Origin: Sesamum alatum
Taxonomy: Eukaryota > Streptophyta > Magnoliopsida > Lamiales > Pedaliaceae
Direction of reading: 5' to 3'
NCBI GenBank assembly: GCA_034509735.1
Contig: JACGWO010000005.1
Coordinates: 36,114,479-36,178,478 of the forward strand
DNA length: 64,000 nt
Shown here: in pieces, positions 1 to 11,619 of the stretch
Layout: the number at the start of each line of letters is the position of its first letter
Numbering within the stretch: the stretch's first letter is position 1
Notes under the pieces: model-generated
The model's input: only the letters and a program-made list of their open reading frames with translations
What the model was told of the DNA's origin: nothing
Databases searched by the model: none
Translations under genes and position numbers: made by a program

Positions 1-134
1 TGTATTAAGCCGTAACATGTTATTTTTGTATCGCCTTTAAATTGCCCATACCTAGCCTTGTTCATGTACTTCTATGTACTGAAAACTTTATTACGCGGCC
101 AGAAACTTTGCAGGGAATTACTTGTTAATTTTAT

Positions 135-1198
135 TTGATGATGAGTCGACCGGATGAAGAAGGTAAAAGCAATTTCCGTAGACGTGGGGCACCAAAGGAG
201 AAGGGTGGTTCTAGGCGTACGTGGACTATCCGAGAGGAGGAGGTTCTCATACATGGTCTTCGGTCGTTGGTGACAAGGGGTTGGAAGTGTGAGAATGGGT
301 TCCGTAACGGATATTTGATGCAGCTTGAAGGGCACATGCTTAATGCATTTCCTAACAGTGATATTAAGGCTGAGCCCCACATCAACTCGAAGATTCATGT
401 ATGGAAGAAACAGTTTCCACGCTAAGTACTATGATGTTGCGTAGTGGGTTTGGATGGGACGATAGCAGGCACATGATCACAGTTGACGAAAATAACATTT
501 GGGATGAATATGTAAAGGTATTTACTACTCCTCCACACTTCTAAATTGTATGTTACGTTCGAATTACATGTCATCTTTTCTTATATAACCTACAGGTCGA
601 CCCGAGCGCTAAGTCTATGCGGTACAAGACATGGCCATACTTTCCCGTGTGGCGTGAGATATTCGGGAAGGACAGGGCAGGCGGTGATGGAGGAGAGGAC
701 GTAAATGACGCAGGAGATGCCGCTAGAGAGGAAGCGATACCAGAAACACAAGATTATTACGTCCCGACCGGTGATTGGAATCCAGAAACAGGCTTTGCTA
801 CCAATGACTATGCCCAAGGAAATACGTCCAACCTTAACCCCGATCCAACCGCTACATCTTCTACCGTACCAATGGGTAGTGGTGGCAGTGCAAAGAAACG
901 TAAGCGTGTTGGAGTTGCTGCTGAGGAAAGATTGGTTGAAATGGTTAGTACATTTTGTCAAGATGCTAACAACAGAATTGGGACGTTGACCAGAGTACTT
1001 GAGTCCGAATTTGGTAACCCGGAAACACACTCGTTAGTTGATGACGCAATATCTGAAACTGAGGGACTAGATGAAAATGAACAGCTTGTGACTGTCCAAC
1101 GGTTGCACAACAATTCGAAGGACATAGAGTTGTTCTTCTCGCTTCCCCCTCATAAGCGCGGTCGATTGGTGAAATTGATGCTAGAGGGTCAGTTCTGA
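135..1198 (+). pseudogene. Myb/SANT-like DNA-binding domain protein, frameshifted
   Basis: Two-exon gene of the plant Myb/SANT-like family (Myb_DNA-bind_3 type; relatives are often annotated as At2g29880-like or L10-interacting MYB domain proteins). Exon 1 starts at one of several adjacent ATGs and encodes a trihelix-like domain: RRTWTIREEEVLIHGL, a central GWK, then HINSKIHVWKKQF. Reading then breaks near 414-421. The expected continuation (L-S-T-M-M-L-R-S-G-F-G-W-D-D-S-R) is in another frame, consistent with loss of one base. A GT-AG intron lies at 518-595. Exon 2 (596-1198) is open and begins VDPSAKSMRYKTWPYFPVW, typical of the family, and carries a basic KKRKR stretch that could be a nuclear localisation signal. 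Family members are likely nuclear DNA-binding proteins, and Harbinger transposons encode related Myb-like proteins. Family assignment is firm. Whether the frameshift is real or a sequence error cannot be told from one sequence. Confidence 0.75.
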
Positions 1199-2180
1199 CC
1201 ATTATTATTAAATTTATGAAAAATCTTGGTTAATTATTTCTATGAAGAAAGTATCGCTTACTTAGGAACAACATTCAGGAATGTACTGGCTGGTGGCGTC
1301 GCTTTTGGACAATGTTAATGTTACTGTATGGAACGTACTGCCTTCGGTATTGCGTTTTGGATACTTGATTTGCATAATATCATCCAATTGTAGCATGCAA
1401 TTAATTGAGTGACCCCATTTTACAACTTTAATTTCGAAGCTCCCCTCATATTACTATTATGAACCACAAAACTGACAAATTGTTTGTAACCATAATATTA
1501 TACTAAACTAAATAGTATAAATTATAATATTTCTTGAATTTAATAATTACACCGATATAAAAGGCATTGCAAAAGTAGATGATTGGATTCAAGAAAATTT
1601 ATATATATGAAATTTGTATGTAAAGTCAGGAAAAAATATTTTAATTTTGAAACTGTTAAGTGAAAAACTATAAACTAATCAAATTTTTAAAAAATTTATA
1701 AGGTACATACTACAAATTTTAGAATCAAAATTCTGAAAATAAGAAGGATATATACAATAAATTAATAACGGATGTAATTTATAGAGGCCAAATACCTTAC
1801 AAATTATAACATATGCCAGTATTGGCTACCTACTAAATATAATATTTTTAGACTTTTTAAAAATTCAAAAAATCTATAAAACTATATGTTTGGTAAATAA
1901 ATTAAGATATTGGAGTGAAGGACTTCCTTCAATATTCATATATTAAATATATAGATGTGCATTACGGAATACTTAGCATTTTTTTATTACCTTGCATTTT
2001 CGTCTACTCTTCCACAAATATCATAGATAATTGTCATATAATAATAAATATTATAACGTGATCATTTTTTTGCTAAGCAAAATTGTGGAAACGTAATAAA
2101 GGCGTCAAGTATTTCACATTTTGGGGTCTAATCTATTTTACATCCTTCGGTCAGATTGCAAAATACACCCTACTGCCAAA
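1199..2180. other. AT-rich spacer
   Basis: Very AT-rich sequence between two Myb/SANT-like genes. No open frame with family features, RNA gene or clear repeat boundary was seen. Confidence 0.6.
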
Positions 2181-2823
2181 CTAATTTCCTTCTTTCAACA
2201 TCCGATCCGCAAGTGTGTCCTCGTCATCCTCATCAGCATCGTCACTGTCGTCGTCGGATTCCCCACTAGATATTGCCACGATTTCATTCTCAGTTGCCCG
2301 GCCTCCTGCCTGGTTCCGCTCGAATATCAGCTTCAGGCTATCCTATTTGGGCTCGCCACGCTGAAGGTAAGCATCGGCGAAGGGATTTCGCTACAAGAAA
2401 TTTCAGTTCGAACGACCCAAAAAACAAAACAAAAATTAACGTTAATGTGAGGAATCAAAATTGTTTTTTCCTTACCCGTATCAACGCAACCCATTCATCA
2501 AACGGAGCGTGTACGATATTATTCTCTCTGTCCCATTCGAAGGCCGGGTTATGAAGTATGGATTTGAAAGTATAATAGCGCTCTCGAAGACGCTCCAGGT
2601 GCCAAGCATATGTTTCTTCTTTAAACTGCCAACCCCACATGCGTGTAACCGCGCGACCAGCAAACAACAAAGCATTCTTGTTAGGGCGCCGGGGATTGTC
2701 TTGCGTGAAACCCTTCTCAGCCCTCCAGCACAGCGCGTTGATGAACGCGACATCGTGCGACTTCGTCCACCTTCCGTTGTAGAACCACCGTTTCTGCGGG
2801 CGGAATTGGGGTGGAGTGGCCAT
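2181..2823 (-). pseudogene. Myb/SANT-like domain protein with premature stop
   Basis: Two-exon minus-strand gene. Exon 1 (2823-2476), from an ATG giving MATPPQF, encodes W-T-x-x-H-D-V-A-F-I and, further on, HLERLRERYYTFKSIL and W-x-A-L-I-R, the usual Myb/SANT-like helices. A GT-AG intron lies at 2391-2475. Exon 2 (2390-2181) continues in phase with RRNPFADAYLQRGEPK, then a TAG where relatives normally have Trp, then DSLKLIF and a long acidic tail rich in D and E. The stop is one transition from TGG. No other frame break is seen, so decay is recent or the gene makes a truncated protein. The acidic tail resembles a transcriptional regulator tail, but function is not shown. It lies head-away from the plus-strand SANT gene at 135-1198. 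Confidence 0.7.
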
Positions 2824-4065
2824 GGTTGTGGAAGCACAGAAGACTTCTTCTTTCGGAGATGAGGGTAGTGTAGATGAAGAGGCAAAGGAAATGGCTTGCA
2901 GCCTTTTTAATGGGGTGCAATGATGACCATGTAGACTATTTAATGTGTGGTGAGAGTATAGAGGTTTGCAGAGACGCATCTCTTCATCTGCCTACTCAAT
3001 CGACACGCTGTTTTTACAAACCAATTAGCCATCGACCCCATTTTTCATGCAACTACCACCAAAATTGATTGACCCCATTCTTCAATTATAAAATGATATT
3101 ATGAAAAATATAGTAACATAATATCAGTAATAAATTGGCATGGTCCATATTCATTTAATTTACACATGTTAAAAAATAGTTTCTGAAGTAAAATATGGTT
3201 AAATCATTTAATTTAGGAACTTACGACATTGAAGGAAACTAATATTCGAAACTATCTATAATTAGCCACTTATGAATGAACTTGACGTATTTAGGAGTGA
3301 TTTTATAAATCTTAGTTAGGTGATCTATATATTAATATAGATAATCCTCAACTTACCAAATAGATTGATTTCAATAAACTTAGAAATATGATTAATTGAT
3401 TATAAAAATAGTTATTTAATAAGAATTATACCGGAATTTGATAACTACGTTAAAATATTTATATATCACATTTTTGTAAGAACATACTTTATACAATCTT
3501 TATTAAGCATTTTATTTACCACACATTTTTTGTAGCCAGGGCAATAGTTTTGTCAACTATCTAAGGAAGGTAATTTCAGTAAAGCTTGAAAAATTATTAA
3601 TTCATCCAAAAAAATTAGCTAATTTATAAAAATTTTAGCGGAATTTGGAAAACAAGTTAAAATAATATATATCACATTGAAGATTATTTATATTTTATTT
3701 ACCACAAATATATTTGGTCCCGGCATAAATTTGGTCAACTAATTAAAGAAGGTGATTAATCATTATTATTTATAAAGACTTACCTACGCAAGTATATGGG
3801 GACCATATTAGCTTCCTCTATTTTAATTAAAAAAAAAAAAAAAGCAAACTACGTTATAAAGAAGAATAACAAGTGCAGGCCGACACTTTAATTTATAATG
3901 CATGGAATACAAATACATTACGATAACCACACATACATCCGCAAAAATATAACCCACATGGGACATTGACCATATATGGTCGATACATAATACCTACTAT
4001 AGTTGAACACCAAAATACTGCAGAACTACCAACGTGATGGCCTAGTTCCAGATGTCATGGCTTCG
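2824..4065. other. AT-rich spacer
   Basis: AT-rich non-coding sequence with short A and T runs. No gene or repeat with recognisable termini was seen. Confidence 0.55.
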
Positions 4066-4933
4066 TTAATGGGACTTGCTGATCTCGTTCGACGCAGATG
4101 AGCTAGTGTGCTCGACAGAGATATAGCTTGGATCGGGAGAGGGTGGTGGAGCAGCAGGAAGTGCAAGGATTGAGTTGACTTTGTCCTCATCATGGGATGC
4201 ATAGTACTCTTCTAAGAAACACAACAGAGAGGTAGAGTCTACTGATTTGGTATTTAGCTGATAAATGTTAGCCAACATAACGTTTGGGTAAAAATCACGT
4301 GGGCTCTCATCACCCCAACCAAGAGGTGGACAGAATGACGCCACCGAATCCACTTCCTCTTCCTCGTGGAATACGGTCGGCTCATCGTTAGCGCTATCGG
4401 GACCATACAACATACATAGACCATCGTAGAAATCCTCATAAGCATTCACGTAGCATTTGGCCAAAATCCTTTTCTGTATGAAAAAGAAAAGAGTGAATCG
4501 TATTAGATGTCCGCAAAACGAGGCACTCTCACAATGACATAAATATAGTACGAAATTTAAAATAAACATTGACCAAAAACACGTTTTAATTTCTACGTGA
4601 TACCTTAGTCAATTTTTTCCATATAGCATCATCTGCGGTTACAGATCGGCCGACCTTGTTCACAACAACACCAAGCACAGTTATAATAGACGAGAAAACC
4701 ATATAGCGCTTTTTCAGTTTTCGCAGTTTGTTTTCTCCCGTTGCGTACGAGTGCCTGGTACAATATTCCTTGTTCACGTCGTATATTGCACTCATGACCG
4801 CATGAAAGTTTATACCATTGGGCTTAAAAATTCCCATGTTTCTTATGCTCGACCAAAGCTCCGACAAAGGTTGCCTCAATTTCCTGTGTCCATTTCGCGC
4901 TATAGAACAAACGTCGTTGATAGAAGTAACCAT
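4066..4933 (-). CDS. Myb/SANT-like domain protein, apparently intact
   Basis: Two exons: 4933-4604 (110 codons) and 4473-4066, joined in phase across a GT-AG intron at 4474-4603, giving about 245 residues. Exon 1 starts MVTSINDVCSIARNG and contains L-W-S-S-I-R-N-M-G, a variant of the SANT helix, then KLRKLKKRYMVFSSII and DDAIWKKLTK. Exon 2 continues with AYEDFYDGLCMLYG, the usual position of the family's second conserved block, then an acidic region and a Ser/Pro-rich tail. I chose the ATG at 4933 rather than the one at 4999 because a TATA box at 5017-5023 would place transcription start downstream of 4999. It is the only one of the four SANT copies in the window without a stop or frameshift. 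A DNA-binding role is inferred from family; the target is unknown. Confidence 0.65.
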
Positions 4934-5016
4934 CTTGGAAAACCATCTTGTTATACTCAATCTCGTTTTATGTATGAAAATGTTCTTGCATAGATACAAA
5001 CTGCCCTTGGTGTGCT

Positions 5017-5023
5017 ATTTATA
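5017..5023 (-). promoter_or_regulatory. TATA box of the 4066-4933 gene
   Basis: TATAAAT on the minus strand, in a CCTATAAATAGC context, about 85 bp before the chosen ATG. It supports a transcribed gene and start selection at 4933. Confidence 0.5.
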
Positions 5024-5920
5024 GGCAAATGTGAAGCATCATAGCCATGCAAACAAAATGGACGTCCACTACCATGCAAATCTTCCTCCAAAGATTTCCT
5101 TGTGTCACCCATATTTATTAGATGGGACTAGTTAGTCTTGGAACAAGTACAATCCTATCCCTAGCAACATCATTGCAAAGCTTTTCAAATAGTAAACCTT
5201 AATATCAAAATGTAGAGACAAAATAGAGAAGTAAATTTACTCCTTCCATTGAATACTAAAAAAGGTTAGTAAGATGTAATGATAGTTACATGGAATAGTG
5301 TGATAGCATATATTTACCAATACAGTTAAAAATATAAAATTATGTTAGAATTGTATTTGGAAATTTTTTTTAATTACGAGTAATTCTTAATGAGCACAAA
5401 AGTTAATTACTTTCCTGATTATATAAGTTATTGAGAATAAATAAAACATGGTATGTCAAAAGAAAAATTGGACGGATTAAATTAACATTTGTTATTTAAT
5501 TATTAGCCAAAATACAACGCATTTCCAAAATCACATATCTCATCGTCGTACTCAAATCCATCCCAATTAAAATGCCGTATCAGTCCATCATCATACATTA
5601 CACGTGGAATAATATGTTAATTATGGGTTAGTGTAAGGAAATCTTCCAAAATTTGAATGTATTCAACGGTTGAGTTGTATAGTTAGTCTTGCAAATTAGT
5701 TGTCAATTTTTTTCGGACGCGTGTTTGGCTTCATTTATTCCACCTGTGAAGTTCGGCAAATTACAAAGGATTCAACAATTTTATTCGCAATTTGCCAACC
5801 TTATATATGTAAACCACCTTTGCATTAATGGGAAAACATCATCAATATGACGAAACAATACTTATCCAATTAAAAGTAAATCGTTGGACTTAAAAAAAAT
5901 TACGCCAAAATGTTGATAAT
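5024..5920. other. AT-rich spacer
   Basis: AT-rich intergenic sequence between two minus-strand SANT genes. Nothing coding was recognised. Confidence 0.55.
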
Positions 5921-6464
5921 CTACCATGCATTGTGATCAGTCGGAACGCGAACAACAATCTCTTCGGGATTATTTTGCGTGTCAGGGTAAACCTCGTCAT
6001 CACTTTTATGTATCGGCTCGTCAACCGGTTTGCCAAATATAATCTTCAGATCTTCCCAAGCAGGCTCTGTATCTCATCGGTAAGCTCTAGCAAAGGGTTT
6101 TTCCTATGGAAGGGCAAAGCCAACAATGTTCAAACTGCAGTATAATATAGTCATATGAAGTCTAATTTTGGTGTGTAAATTGCATTACCCGTTCTATAGC
6201 ATCCCATAACGGTTCATTGACGAGTACCAGTTTTGGTCTGGGGATCCATCGTACTCCCGGCCGATTTATTAGCCAGTTGAAGGTGTCATATCGTTCCCTG
6301 AGGTGATTAAGTCGTGAACGGCCAACATTGACGCAAAGACGGGTTCCAAAGATCACGTTCACAGCACTTACAGCTCATTCAATGGCAACGACAGTTGGTT
6401 CCCCATTTTCAATGCAGTCGAACTCTACCTTGCGCACTAGCTCGCGAATGAAACACCGTTCCAT
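5921..6464 (-). pseudogene. Myb/SANT-like domain protein, two premature stops
   Basis: Degenerate paralogue of the neighbouring SANT genes. Exon 1 (about 6464-6189) reads MERCFIRELVRKVEFDC, hits a TGA after VVAIE, then resumes in the same frame with VNVIFGTRLCVNVGRSRL, HLRERYDTFNWLI and W-D-A-I-E-R. The exon boundary is in the same place and phase as in the gene at 2181-2823. A GT-AG intron covers 6104-6188. Exon 2 (6103-5921) reads EKPFARAYR, then TGA, then DTEPAWEDLKIIFGKP and an acidic tail ending DHNAW. Both stops are in frame, so the exon architecture survives while the coding capacity is lost. The N-terminal part of the SANT helix is not recognisable, so the 5' end may be missing. Confidence 0.7.
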
Positions 6465-7021
6465 TGGCTTAGTGAAATGCTTGCAATAGAAAAAAACCTT
6501 CTGAGGAGGGCATGTATTGCACTCCCTTCTAGAATTTAAACAATTAACATAACAAGAAAGCATTTTGACGGGATTGGAAACGAGGTTATTGTTGGGCAAT
6601 GGGGACTGTCCGAATTGCAACAAATTTATAGGCAAGAGTGTGATACAGCACATTAAATACGGATTGGTTTATGCCTCGAGTATAGGTGGTCATAGTTATT
6701 TTATACCGCATAGCAATTGAAAGATCAGTTGCTATACATCAGCTAAAATAAGCAACTTCAGCAAAATTCTTTGGTTTGGTTTCATCATGCCCATAATTGG
6801 TGAATATTAAATCTGCTAAAATCTTATTCACAGGAAGGGTATAAAAAGACGTACATTCCACATACGTTAATAACTATGCTAAAATATTAGCAACTATTCA
6901 AACGTTAATAACTACATAAAGTCATCGTTACATTTTATAGACCGACCATAATGTATATTAAAAAAGTCATACAATTAGATTAAAACAACTTATGTTCAAA
7001 CTGTTAATGATCGTGAATTCA
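6465..7021. other. Spacer
   Basis: Sequence between the SANT pseudogene and the GRF gene. It may contain the lost 5' part of the former; nothing certain is seen. Confidence 0.4.
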
Positions 7022-7603
7022 TCAAGGCATACGCCGCGAAGCAAACCATCCCACATACGTAACTACCGCCGCTATCAGTACAACATACAACTTCGCCCGT
7101 AGAGAACGTACATGAGCTTCTAAATTACGTATACGATCTTCGTAAGCCTTCTCATTGGCCGTGGATCTAGATAAGTGCCGTATCAATCCTGGTATAACTT
7201 CTACACAACGTTGACATCCAGGTTAGTCAACCCACTCAAACGTACTGCAGTAAGACCCCTGCGTTACGAGCACATTTATGCGTATAATCAGTGAATTTTC
7301 CAACAAATGCAATGGACATTTTCTAAGGGAAAATATACGGAACGAAGATGAAACATCTGGTGCTAGCTTGATGAATTGTGAAGGTACGTAATGCTAACTA
7401 ACTTTTTTGCTCGAACAGCCTCGGAAACGTCTACCAGGATTCAATCTAGTCCAAGAAGTCCTCGTAACAATGGGATTCCCACATTCACATAAACAATGTT
7501 GAGTACCTGCATGGCAGGATTCATTTGATGTGGTATAGGATTGCCCCGAATAGCTGGAATTGTTGCGGGGTGGTGTATAACGAGACCCACCAACATTAGA
7601 CAT
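7022..7603 (-). pseudogene. GRF-type zinc finger protein with C-terminal membrane segment, one in-frame stop
   Basis: Two exons. Exon 1 (7603-7403) from MSNVGGSRYTPPRN ends with the N-terminal half of a GRF zinc finger: C-E-C-G-N-P-I-V-T-R-T-S then NPGRRFRGC. A GT-AG intron covers 7259-7402. Exon 2 (7258-7022) completes the finger with YCSTFEWVD, then an in-frame TAA, then PGCQRC. After it come a charged helix likely to form a short coiled coil (NEKAYEDRIRNLEAHVRSL) and a hydrophobic segment (LYVVLIAAVVTYVGWF), ending RRMP. Small plant proteins with one GRF finger, a coiled coil and a C-terminal transmembrane helix are a common but poorly characterised family. The single stop suggests a young pseudogene. 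Confidence 0.7.
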
Positions 7604-8622
7604 TTTTCTATTATGAGTGGTGAAACAAGAGCACCATAATTACACATACAACGCGGAATACATGAGCAAGAACATGGCCAAAAAATTATAATCGCGATTA
7701 CTTGACAAAATTCTAGACTTTGTGAAGCAAAACATATTAATTGAGCACCATATCCAACACTTTTTCAAATGTTTTCGTTAAACCAATCTAAACAGGTGAA
7801 CTATGCATTCACTCAAAAAAGCAAAAACTTTTTAAGATTAATTGTAGATTAAACAAAATGCAACGAGTAACAAAAGACAGATGGACAACACAAATACACC
7901 CAGAAAAATTAAGATTAAACAAATCGCAATTTTTTTTTTAATTTAACAAACTACATGCCTGCATCCCCAATTCAGAAAACCTTAAAATTTTAAAAACCTT
8001 CAAATACCCAGTTATGAACGACAACAACCTACCCTGCCAAAATACATCATACAATGCGAGTACAAGTTAATTAAATAATAGCAGCAACTACAACGACAAT
8101 CCAAACGGGAAAATGAAGCAATTTCGCATAAATTTCGCATAAATTTTGCATACAGTAGCACAATGAAAACAGAATTATGCTTTCATGGACGGCGAGTAGA
8201 AATACCTGGAAGTATATTATAAACCGGCCTCGGAGATTCAACCGGAGGTGGAAGACGATCTTCAGAGAAATTGATGGATGGTGCTCGGCTTCAAAGTGAG
8301 AGTAATTTTGCTATCAATGTTCATCTTTTGGGCAGAACAGTTTTTGGGAAGAAAAAAAAAAGGTGTTTTTTTTTACTTTATTTAATTATGCAGTTGAGAA
8401 GTGAAGTTTTTGTCTTATTATTGGGCAAATTAGTAAATGACAAAAGTAATACATGAAATTGTCAAGTAAAGTAAACATAATATAAATATAACCTGTCAAC
8501 TATCACCCTAACAAACACAACTAGTAAACATTGAACAAAATTATCCACACAGTAATAATCCTGATTCCAATCCCAACTTAATATTTTGACCTCTAATCCT
8601 ATCACACTTAGTAAACATGCTC
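7604..8622. other. AT-rich spacer
   Basis: Upstream region of the GRF gene, with A/T runs. No further gene was recognised. Short open frames here lack family features. Confidence 0.5.
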
Positions 8623-8625
8623 TAA

Positions 8626-9497
8626 GGGCGTGTTTACTTACCCGCACAAACATGGATAAATGGCCTTATCCCGAATAGTGGCTCGTTTACTTGCTTCTTG
8701 CTCGGCCCGCTACAACTGAGCACGGCCCGACACTGTGCTAGACTAATACACAGATTGGTGTCCACGTTGCCCCTCATGGACTTTTTCTTGGTTTTAGTCC
8801 AGGTTTGGAATATACCATTGTGCCCCCAACTTTTCTTGTTTTTGTCCATATTGCCCCCGGAATTTAAATTATTTGCATACAAAAATTCCCCCTACATTAA
8901 TTGCACTGACAAGGTTGTCCCCTACTTTAAAGCTTCTTTCCATCTACTACTCTCCCTTCATCACCATTTTCCTCTGAAATTAGGTAAGAGTTCCTTTTCC
9001 TTTCTTGCTCTTACGTTTTTCTTTTTTCTTTTTTTGTTTTTGGAAAAATCAGAAAAAAAGAAAAATGAGACTGAAAACCTGAAAACTTGAAAAGAAAAAA
9101 GAACACCAACCTATGTTCTTTCCTTTAAAGGTGGTGCGGCCGTGAGTCGGGGAAAAGGAAAACACAAATGGGGTTTGTGCAGAAACTTGGAGGTGGTCAT
9201 AGGTTGGTGTGGGAGACGAAGGCTTTGTGGGAAAAGGGCTGGGGAAGTGGGAGAGAGAATGTAAATTTTTGGATTTGATGTTTTGTCTGTTTTCGGGGGC
9301 ATAATTGACAAATCACATTATAAACCTGTAAGTTAGGCAAATTAGTAAACGAGATACTTGTATATAACTAGGCCATCAGTATAGATTGCAACAAGAAAGT
9401 AAACAGATTGTATTTTTATAAAGGCAACATAATGCAGGTGGGAATCCCAAATTAATCCAACCTCATGCTAATCCTATATGCCTAAGTAAACACGCCC
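8626..9497. mobile_element. Tourist-like (PIF/Harbinger) non-autonomous element, 872 bp
   Basis: Perfect 15-bp terminal inverted repeats, GGGCGTGTTTACTTA at 8626-8640 and its reverse complement at 9483-9497. They are flanked by TAA on both sides (8623-8625 and 9498-9500), the 3-bp target duplication typical of PIF/Harbinger. The interior has no transposase. It contains short open frames that look accidental. Confidence 0.85.
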
Positions 9498-9598
9498 TAA
9501 GGGGTAGCATGCATGGACTAATGACTTCTTTCCCCCTTAACAGGGGAAACCCTGAAGGCACGTGACACAGTCCAATTACCTATTGTGCAATATAAAAA

Positions 9599-9906
9599 GG
9601 CAAAATTATATTTTCGGTCCTGAAACTATAGATTGTTAGTACTTTTGGTCAAAATAAAGCGATAGAAATTTATAAAGATAAGCAAAGTGACAGTCAACCG
9701 TTTATGATGATAACTTAATATACAAGTCTATTGTCAGTGATTATTTAGTGATTGTCAGGATTAAATTTGTCAAAAAAGGACCAAATCTGATATGTGTTGA
9801 ATTAAATTTGTCAAAAAATGAACTAAATATGTAAATGGAGTAAATTACAAGATCAAAAATGCTAACAACCTAAAGTTATAGGACTAAAAATGTAATTTTA
9901 TCATAT
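9599..9906. mobile_element. Inverted-repeat MITE, family A
   Basis: About 55-bp imperfect inverted repeats: the left arm starts GGCAAAATTATATTTTCGGTCC and the right arm is its complement, ending near 9906. A second family member lies in the GPAT intron (17428-17822). Confidence 0.65.
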
Positions 9907-10230
9907 AAAAATGAAAAGCTAGTATGCAATTAACCAAATTTAAAGATAATAAAAGCACGACAGAAATAAATAAAAACTACAAAAAATCAAAATATTAGTG
10001 ACAACAGATTAAGTCACGATGGTACGAAATTGTCGTTAATTATAAGTATTGAGTGACAAAATTTTTTATTTTACCACTATAATAATTTTCATAATCTTAT
10101 AATAAATATATTAAGTAAATATTGCAACTTGGTATAATCACTAACAATAGACTTGTATATTAAGTTATCATAAAAAATGTTTGACTGTCACTTTGGTTAT
10201 CTTTATAAATTTCTATCGCTTTATTTTGAT
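9651..10230. repeat. Inverted repeat with ~95-bp arms
   Basis: Arm 9651-9745 is the reverse complement of arm 10136-10230 with few mismatches, separated by about 390 bp. The left arm overlaps the family A MITE, so the boundaries probably reflect rearrangement of two elements. A 21-bp piece of this arm reappears exactly at 11469-11489. Confidence 0.7.
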
Positions 10231-11404
10231 TATATACACGTAAGTATCGCATGTCACAATAATTAATCGTTTTATAATTATTCCAGCCGAGCCGCTTTTC
10301 CCCAGAAAAAGGCGCAGCCCATGGCGCGCCGCGCGCCATAAATATACTCAAACTAATTAAATGTACCCAACCCAAGTATGCTAGGCTCCAAGTCCAGGAG
10401 TTTAGAGAAATTCTATATATCTCTGTAGCTAGTGGGGACATTTTACCTAATTGCCCAGAAAATATCAGTTCAAATTATGTCTTATTTTAAATGTGGGTTC
10501 TACATAAGATTATTTACATTTAGAATCCTCTCCATAAATACGAAATTATACTTTTTTCAAAAAAAAAAAAAAAAAGAATTATACTGGTACCTCCTTCGAC
10601 TATTTTTTATTTATAATCATACTCCTTATGTTAGGGTTTATTGACATCGACAAAAAATATATAAACTTCTAACTTTACACCTTATTCAGTATTTCGTATA
10701 AAGAATGTGACTAGTATTTTCATTTGTTCAGTGTTAATTACTAAGGAACAATATTTTATTACAGTCCCTTAATAAGACACTTGCATAGGGGAAATAATTG
10801 TTGATGCAAGTAAGGAAAAATTGCTTTTCAGTCCCTTAATATAGGGAGTGTTTTGCAAGTTAGGTCCCCAAAGAAAGAAGAAAAATCGTTTCCCATAACA
10901 TTTCGAGAAAATTTGCTTTTGCCTGACATGTTCAAAATTAAATTATAATTATTTGGAGAAAAATCTGGCATGTTAATTAAATAAGTGTCACAGTTGAAAC
11001 ATGATTATGATTAAGAGTGCCTTTAAATATTTAAGATATGTTGGTACGATAAATGTTAAAGTGTAAGGGTTTTACTGTAAAATATTGAACTTCAAAGCCA
11101 TACGAGGAAATATGGCTTTTTACTATGGTGAATTATTATAATTATATGTAAAAAATCGTGGCAGATACTAACTAACCACGGCAGCACAATGGTTATTAGC
11201 CGTTGTTTCTGCACATTGAGGTTAAAACATTTGCTACAGCTAAAAATTATTGCAAATGTTTTGGCTACAGGTAAAATTAACCATAATGAATGTTGATTAA
11301 CTAGGGTAAGAAACTCAAATCCATTTTGTCTGACCATAGTAGATAGTATTGATTTATTATGATTTTTAAATTGTAGTGAAAGGGAATAATAATAATTATT
11401 GTTT
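10231..11404. other. Spacer with a GC palindrome and decayed repeat fragments
   Basis: AT-rich sequence with one island at about 10285-10340. The island carries a 19-bp CG-rich palindrome at 10321-10339. The stretch 11160-11400 resembles the CACTA-like family at 50927-51248 but has no clear ends. Confidence 0.45.
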
Positions 11405-11570
11405 TTTTGTAGTGAGGGTGGAATTGTGATAAAAACAAATATTAGGGTAGCTACCTATAATTTGTTACGATAACTTAATATACAAGTCTTAGGATAGCTA
11501 CCTATAATTTTTTGTAGTGAGGGTGGAATTGTGATAAAAACAAATCTTAGGGTAGCTACCTATAATTTGT
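11405..11570. repeat. Direct duplication with filler DNA
   Basis: A ~60-bp segment at 11405-11464 is repeated at 11508-11570. Between them lie a partial third copy and the 21-bp filler at 11469-11489 that matches 9651-10230. Confidence 0.75.
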
Positions 11571-11619
11571 ACAAACTTTATGGAATATCTTTGTAACTTA
11601 TGATCAAGGGCAAAAGAAA

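Noticed and set aside
8698..9090. 130-residue open frame
   Set aside because: Lies wholly inside the Tourist-like element, has no domain and is low-complexity toward its end.
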